From contig JANNMS010000204.1 of assembly GCA_031398055.1 (NCBI GenBank), positions 1 through 38,593 on the forward strand: a stretch of DNA of 38,593 nucleotides. Reading direction: 5' to 3'. The notes beneath the pieces are model-generated. The model was not told where the DNA came from. It searched no databases and saw only the letters and a program-made list of their open reading frames with translations. Position numbers and translations under genes: made by a program. Source of the stretch: M3007 sp031398055. Lineage in GTDB: Bacteria; Bacteroidota; Bacteroidia; Chitinophagales; Saprospiraceae. Positions 25,593-32,963 of the stretch are shown here, piece after piece; position 1 is the stretch's first letter, and every line of letters begins with the position of its first letter.

Positions 25593-26693
25593 ATGTTTTT
25601 ACCAACTGCATCAGGTTTGGCCACCGCGCCGCTCAATGCCGTGTTCAACAGCACGACAAATTCCTATAAATTTTATTGGTTTCTGGCAATCCTAAAAAAT
25701 CTGCATCGTGGCAATATTTTGGAAATGAATGACTTGCGGATGCAAATGGTTTCCGATGTTTGGTTTCCGCTCAATTTTTACCACGTTTCGTTTGGCAGTC
25801 AGGACGGTTTTAAAACCATCGCCGATTTGATTGTAAATAAATTTGGGGTGAAAATTGACAACAAAAAGGAACTGTTTGGGCAGTTGAATCAAGCATTGTT
25901 GCCAGCAGAAAAGGCCTTGCTTTTCAAACAAGTCGAAACCTTGACCAGATATGTCCCGTGGCTGATTGTTCGTCCGTTTTTTAATCAGGAGTTTCAGGGC
26001 ATCGTCAATCCAGAAAAAAAAATCGAGAAAATTTGCACTGAACTTTTTGAAAAAGAGTCGGAACGAGTCATTTATCGTTTTGCAAAAGATTCAATTGAAA
26101 TCAACCCGCGATGGCACGATTACTTTTCCAAACATCAGGCAATTTTGCGTGGTTTCACATTTTGGCACCTCGTCAAATTTCTGCAACGCAACAACCCAAA
26201 CGTCATCGGTCTTTCCGAAAAATTAGAGCCACCCACCGACAGCGAGCGCAATCTCAAAAAAGAATCCGACCTCTGGAAAGCCTACCTGCTTCAAAACGGG
26301 ACATTTTCATGCATTTATTCCGGGCAGCCGGTTTTGACTTCGGATTTATCGCTCGACCATTTTTTGCCGTGGTCGTATGTTGTGCACAACCAACAATGGA
26401 ATCTCGTGCCCATTTCTCGTTCCGAAAATTCTTCCAAAAACAATCGCCTGCCCAATTGGAAAACCCATTTTGAGCCGTTTGCCCATGCCCAATTTTCATT
26501 TTTTGGTTTCTTAAAACAACAACCTGCCCACCACGAACCGGTCAAAAAAACATTGGAACAGTACCAAATGATTGGGATTCGGGCAGGGGAATCGTTGATT
26601 TACCCAATTTTTCGCAAAAAATTAGAGCAAGCCATTTTCCCCCAATATCAAATCGCCCAAAACTCCGGTTTTCAGCCTTGGCAAAAAAAGTAG
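25593..26693 (+). CDS. HNH endonuclease domain protein (cassette gene 4)
   Basis: 366 residues. The C-terminal half has an HNH motif: Cys240 in FSCIYSGQPV, Asp255-His256 in SLDHFLPWSYV, then Asn270 in QQWNLVPI and Asn284 in SSKNNRLPN, the pattern of single-metal DNA nickases/nucleases. The N-terminus contains VFNSTTNSYKFYWFLAIL and VWFPLNFYHVSFG, which I recall as a recurrent block in HNH proteins encoded next to PAPS-reductase-like genes. This block fixes the start at the ATG 25593, upstream of another ATG at 25728. The nuclease is the likely effector of the cassette. A strong terminator at 26721-26755 closes the transcript. Confidence 0.8.
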   Translation: MFLPTASGLATAPLNAVFNSTTNSYKFYWFLAILKNLHRGNILEMNDLRMQMVSDVWFPLNFYHVSFGSQDGFKTIADLIVNKFGVKIDNKKELFGQLNQALLPAEKALLFKQVETLTRYVPWLIVRPFFNQEFQGIVNPEKKIEKICTELFEKESERVIYRFAKDSIEINPRWHDYFSKHQAILRGFTFWHLVKFLQRNNPNVIGLSEKLEPPTDSERNLKKESDLWKAYLLQNGTFSCIYSGQPVLTSDLSLDHFLPWSYVVHNQQWNLVPISRSENSSKNNRLPNWKTHFEPFAHAQFSFFGFLKQQPAHHEPVKKTLEQYQMIGIRAGESLIYPIFRKKLEQAIFPQYQIAQNSGFQPWQKK

Positions 26694-26720
26694 CGGCGAG
26701 CCTCCAAAAGTTTACCAATA

Positions 26721-26755
26721 AAAAAAGCCCCGTCGCTTCCGACCGGGCTTTTTTT
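26721..26755 (+). terminator. Rho-independent terminator at the end of the cassette
   Basis: AAAAAAGCCC pairs with GGGCTTTTTT, interrupted by one C:C mismatch, then GTCG/CGAC around a four-base loop. A T run follows, and the hairpin begins 28 bp after the HNH stop. Confidence 0.85.
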
Positions 26756-26885
26756 ATATTTTGATGTCTTTAAATTGGGAGCGTGCGGATTAAAAATGGA
26801 TTAAAAAAGTAGGGGTAAAAAACCACAGATTAAATGAATTTGACCAGTTTTCTTTAAAAACCGACCGTAATCTAAATTTTGTTTG

Positions 26886-26993
26886 GCGGTGGGAGCAACG
26901 GGCGTTTATCTTCGTACCAGTTTTCTCATAGTATGTTTTGATTTTCCTACTGTCGAATGATAGTAGGAATTTTTTTTGCCCATTGCTCACCGC
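26886..26993 (+). ncRNA. Candidate small structured RNA 1 with enclosed terminator hairpin
   Basis: The conserved motif at 26919-26938 is followed by a hairpin TTCCTACTGTC-GAAT-GATAGTAGGAA (26944-26969) and eight T. A -7-like TATCTTCG at 26907-26914 (one mismatch) would start a transcript of about 59 nt at the motif. Around this, GCGGTGGGAGCAACGGGC (26886-26903) pairs with GCCCATTGCTCACCGC (26978-26993), except for a two-base bulge and one mismatch. Two readings are possible: a short terminated RNA, or an inverted-repeat-bounded element. Confidence 0.35.
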
Positions 26994-27037
26994 TGCCGAT
27001 ATCATGGGATTAAAATAAAATTGACGGCTCTTTCGGA

Positions 27038-27056
27038 AGTTTTCTCATAATATGTT
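27038..27056 (+). repeat. Second copy of the TTTTCTCATA motif
   Basis: AGTTTTCTCATAATATGTT differs from the other two copies at one position. No strong hairpin or T run follows directly, so this copy may be decayed. Confidence 0.6.
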
Positions 27057-27364
27057 CGAGCCTTTTCGGAATCAAATTCTCACTTGAAGAATTCGTCTTC
27101 CTCGATTCTGTAATATTTCATAGACTAAAAATTTATTGGATTTGAATTAAATTCGAGATGAATTTAATATTTCAAACGCCATGCCAAGTTTGGCCGGCGG
27201 GCTACCTATCTGTTTTTTTAAATTTTTTACTGCTACTGATTTTCAACGGTTTATCAATCCGTTTTTTAGTCATTCGAAAACCGCTTGCTCAGCTGCCGCG
27301 CCATTTCTCCGACAAATAATTCCTTTTCTTAATTTTTTTTGTACTTTATGACAAAAAAACAAAA

Positions 27365-27444
27365 TATCTTTGCTTCGTAGTTTTCTCATAGTATGTTTAG
27401 TAGCCTCCTGCCCCGAAGTAAGTTCGGGCGCAGGAGATTTTTTT
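27365..27444 (+). ncRNA. Candidate small RNA 2: promoter element, motif and terminator
   Basis: An exact -7 match TATCTTTG (27365-27372) lies six bases before the motif (27379-27398), so transcription would begin at the motif's first bases. The motif is followed by a strong hairpin (CTCCTG at 27405-27410 with CAGGAG at 27431-27436, plus inner CCCGAA/TTCGGG) and a run of seven T ending at 27444. Predicted RNA about 65 nt. No homology to a known RNA family was recognised. Confidence 0.4.
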
Positions 27445-27514
27445 GGTGGCTGTATTTTTTGCTGATTTTTTTCTTTGGGAAATTTTTGCGGTCGCGTCGG
27501 GCATCCATTTCGAT

Positions 27515-27522
27515 TAGTTTTG
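27515..27522 (+). promoter_or_regulatory. Candidate -7 promoter element for porQ
   Basis: TAGTTTTG is an exact TAnnTTTG match 37 bp before the porQ ATG at 27560. The nearest upstream TTG is 26 bp away, longer than ideal. Confidence 0.4.
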
Positions 27523-27559
27523 CCGCCATTGCTGAAATCCAAAATCTAAAATTTTCACC

Positions 27560-28615
27560 ATGCCCAGCATTTTGACAAACCTCAAATTTTTCCCCACCCT
27601 TTTCATTTTCCTGTTTTTGGAAAATATCGCAACCGCTCAAATCACTGGCGGCCAGCACGTTTTTTCATTTTTAAATCTCTCGCCATCGTCGCGGGTCACG
27701 GCTTTGGGTGGCGCGATGCCAGCAGTCCAGGACGAAGATTTGGCATTTGCCCTCGAAAACCCGGCAGCTTTGAATCCAAAAATGAACAACCGCGTGTCGT
27801 TCAACCACAGTTTTTATCTTTCAGATATTGGCTACGGGAATTTTGGTTTTGGAAAAAATTTGAAAAAAGCAAACTTGATGGTTCACGCCGCGCTGCGCTA
27901 CATAAAATATGGTGAAATGGTGCGCGCCGACGAATTCGGAATCAAGCAGGGCACTTTTAAAGCAGGCGAAACGGCCTTGACTTTGGGTGCGGCGCGAAAA
28001 TTGAACACCCGTTTTACTTTGGGTTTGAACCTGCACCTCGCAAACTCCACTTTTGATATTTACAAATCATCGGCAATCGCGGCGGACGCAGGCGTTTTTT
28101 ATGCCGACACTGCCAGAAATTGGACGGCGGCTCTGGTTTTGAAAAACAAGGGAGCGCAACTTTCAACTTATTCCGAAACGCGGGAAGATTTGCCGTTCGA
28201 TGTCCGTTTGGCATTTACAAAACGGCTGCGGTATTTGCCTTTTCGGTTTGGCGTGGTGGTTCATCATTTGCAAAAATGGGACATCCGGTACGACGACCCG
28301 AACGCGGAAAACGATGAGATTTTAATTTTTGGAGAAGAAAACACTACGAAAAAAGGCAACGCCGGAATTGACAATTTTTTCCGGCACTTCATTTTCAACG
28401 GTGAGTTTTTGTTCGGAAAAACGGAGTTTTTGCGGATGCGTTTTGGCTACAACCATTTGCGAAAACAGGAAATGACAGTCAAAAATTACCGCAGCCTCGC
28501 CGGTTTTTCGGGCGGTGTGGGCATCAAAGTCAATCGTTTTCGGGTAGATTTTGGGCTGGCGAGTTATCACTTGGCGGGCGGGAGCGTGCATTTTGGGCTG
28601 GGGATGACGATTTGA
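27560..28615 (+). CDS. porQ: Type IX secretion system protein PorQ
   Basis: 351 residues. Outer-membrane beta-barrel component of the T9SS, thought to act with PorU/PorV/PorZ in attaching cargo at the surface. Signal peptide MPSILTNLKFFPTLFIFLFL to about residue 27 (ending TAQ), then the recognisable start ITGGQHVFSFLNLSPSSRVT, a stretch ALGGAMPAVQDEDLAFALEN shared with the PorV/PorQ family, and alternating barrel strands up to the final HFGLGMTI. The length matches PorQ homologues. It is consistent with the four sorting-domain cargo proteins in this window. porU and porV are not adjacent. Confidence 0.88.
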   Translation: MPSILTNLKFFPTLFIFLFLENIATAQITGGQHVFSFLNLSPSSRVTALGGAMPAVQDEDLAFALENPAALNPKMNNRVSFNHSFYLSDIGYGNFGFGKNLKKANLMVHAALRYIKYGEMVRADEFGIKQGTFKAGETALTLGAARKLNTRFTLGLNLHLANSTFDIYKSSAIAADAGVFYADTARNWTAALVLKNKGAQLSTYSETREDLPFDVRLAFTKRLRYLPFRFGVVVHHLQKWDIRYDDPNAENDEILIFGEENTTKKGNAGIDNFFRHFIFNGEFLFGKTEFLRMRFGYNHLRKQEMTVKNYRSLAGFSGGVGIKVNRFRVDFGLASYHLAGGSVHFGLGMTI

Positions 28616-28638
28616 TTTTTTTGGTAATCCAAAAACTG

Positions 28639-29580
28639 CTATTCGATTTCAAACTCAAAAAGCAGCCGCCCCCCCGTTTCTGTAATTTTCAACAAACAAA
28701 ACCCCGCCATTTCAATGTTTTGAATAATTTCGGAGCGAGTCATTATTTTTTGGCAATTGGAAAGATTTTTAGCGTAATCCTTCACCGGTTCTTGGACAAA
28801 CAAAGTCCCTGATTTTTTCAACCCATTTTTAATAGAAGCAAGCATTGCCGTTCTTTCGCTGAAATGGTGAAATGTGTTTCGGATGATAATTTTGTCAAAT
28901 TTAATAATATCTAATCCTATAGATTTCTTTTTTCCTTTTATTAATTCAATATTTTGCAATTTTAGTAAATCGCGGTTTTGATCCAACCGTGTTTCAATGT
29001 ATTTCAAGTAGTATTTGTCGAGTTCGTTGATAAAAATTTTACTGTCCCTGTTAATCAAAGCCGCCATCAAAGAAAACGTGCCAGAACCCGCACCAATTTC
29101 AATAATTGTGTCAGTGGGTTGAATCCGATATTCCATCATCTCACGGAAAAGCATTGTCTCAGGGTTGATGGCAAATGGGAATTTACCCAAAAGTATCCCT
29201 TCGTTGAACAATTCAATCAACTCAAAATTTTCACGGACAGCCTGAAAATCCGCTTCGTCAAATTGTTCAACAAAATCTTTTCGCTCTACAATTTTTTTTG
29301 CCCGACGAATACTACTTTTTTCCGTCCAGCCATTGATGTTTCTTAAAATGCCATAATCCACGACAAAACGATAAAAATATTCTTGCTGCGATGACTCCGT
29401 TTTACTCCATTTTTTATAAAAATCTCGCATTTGCATCGTTGCGTTTGGGTTTCTGAGCAACAAACTACTTCGATATTCTGAAATAGCAATGACCCAAGAT
29501 TCCGGCACGGAATCTTTAACTTGGCATTTTCCAAAATTTTGAAAAAATGTAAAAAATACAATGGTAAGTAATGCTTTCAC
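28639..29580 (-). CDS. Class I SAM methyltransferase domain with an N-terminal signal sequence
   Basis: 313 residues. The SAM-binding motif IIEIGAGSGTFSLMAALI and the following acidic strand IFINELDKYYLKYIETRL, then FDKIIIRNTFHHFSER, define a Rossmann-fold methyltransferase. Unusually, the N-terminus MKALLTIVFFTFFQNFGKCQ is a good signal peptide or anchor (GTG start at 29580 chosen; a TTG at 29592 adds four residues). SAM is not expected in the periplasm, so either the segment is a membrane anchor with a cytoplasmic domain, or the protein has lost activity. The gene lies 20 bp behind rlmD on the same strand. A/T-richer than its neighbours. Substrate unknown. Confidence 0.75.
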   Translation of the reverse strand: MKALLTIVFFTFFQNFGKCQVKDSVPESWVIAISEYRSSLLLRNPNATMQMRDFYKKWSKTESSQQEYFYRFVVDYGILRNINGWTEKSSIRRAKKIVERKDFVEQFDEADFQAVRENFELIELFNEGILLGKFPFAINPETMLFREMMEYRIQPTDTIIEIGAGSGTFSLMAALINRDSKIFINELDKYYLKYIETRLDQNRDLLKLQNIELIKGKKKSIGLDIIKFDKIIIRNTFHHFSERTAMLASIKNGLKKSGTLFVQEPVKDYAKNLSNCQKIMTRSEIIQNIEMAGFCLLKITETGGRLLFEFEIE

Positions 29581-29600
29581 AATAAAGGACAAAACTAAAA

Positions 29601-31010
29601 TTAAATCAACTCCAAAAGTGCCACATTCTCAATATGATGCGTGTGCGGAAACATGTCCACCGGCTGCACCTTCCGCGTCGCATATTTTGCGGAAAGCAAT
29701 TGCAGGTCGCGCGCCTGCGTCGCCGGGTTGCAACTGACATAAACGATGCGCGGCGCGGCCAATTCCAATAAAAAACGCACCGCTTTTTCGTGCATCCCGG
29801 CTCGTGGCGGGTCGGTGATGACTAAATCCGGTTTGCCGTGCCGCGCAGCAAATTCAGGATTGAGGATGTTTTTCACGTCTCCGGCGTAAAAAATCGCGTT
29901 TTCGATGTCGTTCCGGCGCATATTTTCCTCGGCATCGACAATCGCGTCCGGCACTTCCTCGATGCCCACGACCTGCCGGCAATGTTTTGCAACGTACAAA
30001 GCAATGCTGCCCGTGCCGGTGTACAAATCGTAGACATTTTCAGTGCCTTTCAAATCGGCGAAATCCACCACGATGTCGTACAAATTTTTCGCCTGCCGCG
30101 AATTTGTCTGAAAAAACGACTTCGGCCCAATTTTGAAAATCAGTTCGCCGAGCGATTCCTCGACGTAACCTTTTCCAAAATAAGTCACCATCGGCAGGTC
30201 AAAAACGTAGTCGTTCATCTTCGGATTGACGCAGTAAATCAGCGTAGTTATCTGATTTTCAAACTGTTGCAAAATCGCGTCGAGGTATTTTTCGATGGCC
30301 TCCGGTTCGTTTTTTGCAAAACTGACAATCAACATCACCTCGCCCCGCGTTGTCGTCCGCATCAAAACGTGGCGCAAAAAACCGGTGTGTTTTCGCATGT
30401 CGTAAAATTCCAAATCCTGCTCAAAAGCAATTTCCCGCATCGCATTTCGGATGATGTTCGACGGCTCGGCCATCAACCAACATTTCCGGATGTCGACCAA
30501 TTTGTCGAACGCCCCAGCCTTGTGAAAACCCAAAACATTGGCCGCGTTCGACACGCCCGCATCGATTTCTTCCTTCGTCAACCACCGCCGGTTGGCAAAA
30601 GCGAACTCCATTTTATTTCTGTAAAAAGTAGTTTCCGGCGCGGGCAAAATGGGCAAAAATGCCTCGATTTGCACTTTTCCGATGCGCCGCAGGGCATCTT
30701 CGACCAGCCTTTGCTTGTGTTCAAGTTGGGCAGGGTAGGCCAAATTTTGCCATTTACAGCCGCCGCAAACATCAAAATGTTGGCAAAACGGCTCGACCCG
30801 GTGCGGCGACAAAACATGGTATTTCTCGACGATGCCTTCTGCAAATTCCGGTTTTTTCCGTTGGATAAAAACATCCACGACATCGCCCGGCACCGCGCCG
30901 TCGACGAACAAAACGAGGCCATCGTCGGTGCGCCCCACGCCTTTTCCACGGTCGGCGGTTCCGGTAATTGTGATGTTCGGGATGGTTACCGGTTTCCTAT
31001 TTCGAGCCAT
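29601..31010 (-). CDS. rlmD: 23S rRNA (uracil-5)-methyltransferase RlmD/RumA family
   Basis: 469 residues. TrmA/RumA-type enzyme that makes 5-methyluridine in 23S rRNA using SAM. N-terminal TRAM domain (GVGRTDDGLVLFVDGAVPGD), Fe4S4 ligands Cys76, Cys82, Cys85 (CQHFDVCGGCKWQNL) and Cys177 (DIRKCWL), SAM-binding region NVYDLYTGTGSIALYVA, and the catalytic Cys in YVSCNPATQARDL. The ATG at 31010 is chosen because it begins MARNRKPVTI; upstream codons are encoded by a word-repeat hairpin. Which uridine is modified cannot be settled by sequence alone, since the related RlmC/TrmA types share these motifs. Confidence 0.88.
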   Translation of the reverse strand: MARNRKPVTIPNITITGTADRGKGVGRTDDGLVLFVDGAVPGDVVDVFIQRKKPEFAEGIVEKYHVLSPHRVEPFCQHFDVCGGCKWQNLAYPAQLEHKQRLVEDALRRIGKVQIEAFLPILPAPETTFYRNKMEFAFANRRWLTKEEIDAGVSNAANVLGFHKAGAFDKLVDIRKCWLMAEPSNIIRNAMREIAFEQDLEFYDMRKHTGFLRHVLMRTTTRGEVMLIVSFAKNEPEAIEKYLDAILQQFENQITTLIYCVNPKMNDYVFDLPMVTYFGKGYVEESLGELIFKIGPKSFFQTNSRQAKNLYDIVVDFADLKGTENVYDLYTGTGSIALYVAKHCRQVVGIEEVPDAIVDAEENMRRNDIENAIFYAGDVKNILNPEFAARHGKPDLVITDPPRAGMHEKAVRFLLELAAPRIVYVSCNPATQARDLQLLSAKYATRKVQPVDMFPHTHHIENVALLELI

Positions 31011-31021
31011 TTTTTTTAAAT

Positions 31022-31086
31022 GATGAGGAATGAGGAATGAGGAATGAAGGCCGACAGTTGTCATTCCTCATCCCTCATTCCTCATC
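31022..31086. repeat. Word-repeat hairpin (GAGGAAT family)
   Basis: Arm 31022-31047 and arm 31061-31086 are reverse complements with 25 of 26 positions matched and a 13-base loop. The repeated word is GAGGAAT, unrelated in sequence to the GGTTATT hairpins but with the same architecture. It lies between the pckA stop and the rlmD start. Confidence 0.88.
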
Positions 31087-31092
31087 CCTAAA

Positions 31093-32757
31093 TTATCCTT
31101 CCGTGCCAGCCGCGATTTTAAAATTCGCAGGTTTGACATTTTCCAGCGGCACCGGCGCAGCACCCAACAATTCTGCCGAGGCTTTTGCTTCAAATTTTTT
31201 GAAATTTTGTAAAAACGCAGTGGCCAGCGCGCAGGCCATCGCATCGTATTCTTTCGGGTCGGACCAAGTGTTGCGCGGGTTCAAAAGTTCGTCGGGAACG
31301 CCAGGGCAACTCGTCGGCATGGCCAAATGAAAAACGCGGTCTTGCACAAATTCCACGTTTGACAATTTACATTCGAGCGCGGCAGTAATCAACGCACGCG
31401 TGTAGCGAAGTTTGAAACGGTCGCTTTTTCCGTAACCGCCCGCGACCCAGCCGGTGTTGACCAACCAAACATTTGCCTTTGTTTTTTTCAATTTTTTGCC
31501 CAACAAATCCGAGTATTCCGTCGGGTGCAGCGGCAAAAACGGCGCACCAAAACACGCCGAAAACGCGGCCTGCGGCTCTTTCACGCCCACTTCCGTGCCC
31601 GCAACTTTGGCCGTGTAGCCACTGATAAAATAGTACATCGCCTGCTCCGGCGTGAGTTTTGAAATCGGCGGCAGCACGCCCGACGCATCGCAGGTCAGGA
31701 AAAAAATGTTTTTCGGGTCGCCGAGCGCGTGGCTCGGATGCACCGCATTTGCAATGTGATAAATCGGGTACGAAACCCGCGTATTTTCGGTAATCGAGCC
31801 ATCTTCAAAATTGACGGTGCGCGTGCCTTCGTGGAATTTGATATTTTCCAAAATCGCCCCGTGCCGGATTGCACGAAAAATATCCGGTTCTTTTTCTTCT
31901 GTCAAATCAATTGTTTTTGCATAACAACCACCTTCAAAATTAAAAACTTCGCCCTCTGCCCACGCGTGTTCGTCGTCGCCAATCAACGGGCGGTTCGGGT
32001 CGGCGGAAAGTGTCGTTTTTCCCGTTCCGGAAAGTCCAAAAAACAGGGCGATGTCGCCGTCTTTTCCAACGTTCGCCGAGCAGTGCATCGGCAAAACAGA
32101 AGCCGTTTTGACGGGCAAAATGAAATTGATGGCCGAAAAAATGCCCTTTTTGATTTCGCCGGTGTAACCCGTGCCGCCAATCAAAAGTTGTTTTTTCTTA
32201 AAATTGATGATGGCAAAATTCGCGGCTTCCGTCCCGTCGCGCTCCGGCACGGCGTGAAAACCGGGGGCGCACATCACCGTCCAATGTGGTTCAAAAACCG
32301 AAATTTCTTCGTGGGTCGGGCGCAGGAACATATTGTTTGCAAACTGGTTGCTCCACGGCAACTCGGTAATCACACGCGCCCGCAGCCGATATTTTGGGTC
32401 GTGGCTCGCGTTGGCTTGCACGTCGCGGACGTACAATTCTTTCTTTTTGAAATACGCCCCGACTTTTCGCCAAAGCGCATCGAATTTCCGGCTGTCAAAT
32501 GGCTTGTTGATTGCACCCCAATCGACCCGTTTTTCAGAAACCGAGTCTCGCACGATGAACCGATTTTTGGGCGAACGCCCGGTAAATTCCCCGGTATTGA
32601 TACAAATCGCCCCGGAATCTGCCAAAACTCCCATGTTTTTTTGAATCGTGTGCTCGACCAATTCTTCGGGCGTCAGATTCCAGAATGCCGTTTTGTAATT
32701 TTTGATATTCAAGGAATCGAGGTTGGCGGATGGGTTTTTCTTGCCGATGTCTTGCAT
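31093..32757 (-). CDS. pckA: Phosphoenolpyruvate carboxykinase (ATP)
   Basis: 554 residues. Gluconeogenic enzyme: oxaloacetate + ATP gives phosphoenolpyruvate + CO2 + ADP. Seen: GEFTGRSPKNRF near the N-terminus, the kinase-1a P-loop LFFGLSGTGKTTLSADPNR, the metal site LIGDDEHAW, ENIKFHEGTR and a C-terminal NVWLVNTGWVAGGYG. This is the ATP-dependent class. The ATG at 32757 (MQDIGKKNP) is preferred; a start at 32799 would lie inside the promoter. It has its own strong promoter at 32802-32831. Confidence 0.96.
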   Translation of the reverse strand: MQDIGKKNPSANLDSLNIKNYKTAFWNLTPEELVEHTIQKNMGVLADSGAICINTGEFTGRSPKNRFIVRDSVSEKRVDWGAINKPFDSRKFDALWRKVGAYFKKKELYVRDVQANASHDPKYRLRARVITELPWSNQFANNMFLRPTHEEISVFEPHWTVMCAPGFHAVPERDGTEAANFAIINFKKKQLLIGGTGYTGEIKKGIFSAINFILPVKTASVLPMHCSANVGKDGDIALFFGLSGTGKTTLSADPNRPLIGDDEHAWAEGEVFNFEGGCYAKTIDLTEEKEPDIFRAIRHGAILENIKFHEGTRTVNFEDGSITENTRVSYPIYHIANAVHPSHALGDPKNIFFLTCDASGVLPPISKLTPEQAMYYFISGYTAKVAGTEVGVKEPQAAFSACFGAPFLPLHPTEYSDLLGKKLKKTKANVWLVNTGWVAGGYGKSDRFKLRYTRALITAALECKLSNVEFVQDRVFHLAMPTSCPGVPDELLNPRNTWSDPKEYDAMACALATAFLQNFKKFEAKASAELLGAAPVPLENVKPANFKIAAGTEG

Positions 32758-32801
32758 AAAAAAAGTGGTGGATTTGGTTAGAAAAATGTGGAAAGGCAAG
32801 G

Positions 32802-32831
32802 CAAAGGTAGTTCAGGCATTTTTTCTGTCAA
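32802..32831 (-). promoter_or_regulatory. Full-consensus Bacteroidota promoter of pckA
   Basis: On the minus strand, TTG (32831-32829), exactly 19 bases, then TACCTTTG (32809-32802). This matches TTG-N19-TAnnTTTG for the Bacteroidota primary sigma factor without a mismatch. Predicted start of transcription is near 32795, giving a leader of about 38 nt before the ATG at 32757. Confidence 0.8.
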
Positions 32832-32892
32832 TCTGGTTTTTTTGATTTTAGAATCGTTCAAGGTTGAAAAGGCGCGGATTCTGTTTTTTACA

Positions 32893-32937
32893 TAAAAAAA
32901 TCCGCCGGCCTGCTATTTTGCAAGGTTGGCGGATTTA
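32893..32937 (-). terminator. Terminator of the Uma2 gene
   Basis: AAATCCGCC/GGCGGATTT arms enclose a 21-base loop with an inner GCCTGC/GCAAGG part-pairing. On the minus strand the hairpin is followed by seven T. It sits 27 bp after the Uma2 stop at 32964. Confidence 0.8.
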
Positions 32938-32963
32938 TTTTGAACCCCAAATTTGGTAAAAAT

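Larger units (their letters stand above)
26756..27559. other. Long gene-free region with three copies of a 19-20-base motif
   Basis: About 800 bp without a convincing ORF on either strand, A/T-rich. It contains three copies of the motif AGTTTTCTCATAGTATGTTT (26919, 27038 with one to two changes, 27379). The first and third copies are each followed by a different T-run hairpin. A degraded repeat of TTGCTCA..CTGCCG occurs at about 26983 and 27286. No tRNA or known RNA was recognised. Short frames such as 27393-27575 do not look like proteins. Confidence 0.75.

Noticed and set aside
20240..26693. Complete BREX or Dnd system
   Set aside because: No PglZ, BrxL, adenine methyltransferase, DndD, DndE or DndA gene is present. 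Only the ATPase and DndC/BrxP-like resemblance remains, so the known system names were not applied.
26756..27559. tRNA, retron or IS element in the gene-free region
   Set aside because: No cloverleaf with a GGTTCGAATCC-like arm, no reverse transcriptase and no transposase frame was found.
27393..27575. 60-codon frame starting in the third motif copy
   Set aside because: It reads through a terminator hairpin and runs into the porQ start, with low-complexity Phe/Arg-rich sequence.
29838..31019. Long plus-strand frame antisense to rlmD
   Set aside because: It is a shadow of rlmD, which has all catalytic and Fe-S motifs on the other strand.
31729..32781. Long plus-strand frame antisense to pckA
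   Set aside because: It is a shadow of the clear pckA gene and contains no recognisable domain.
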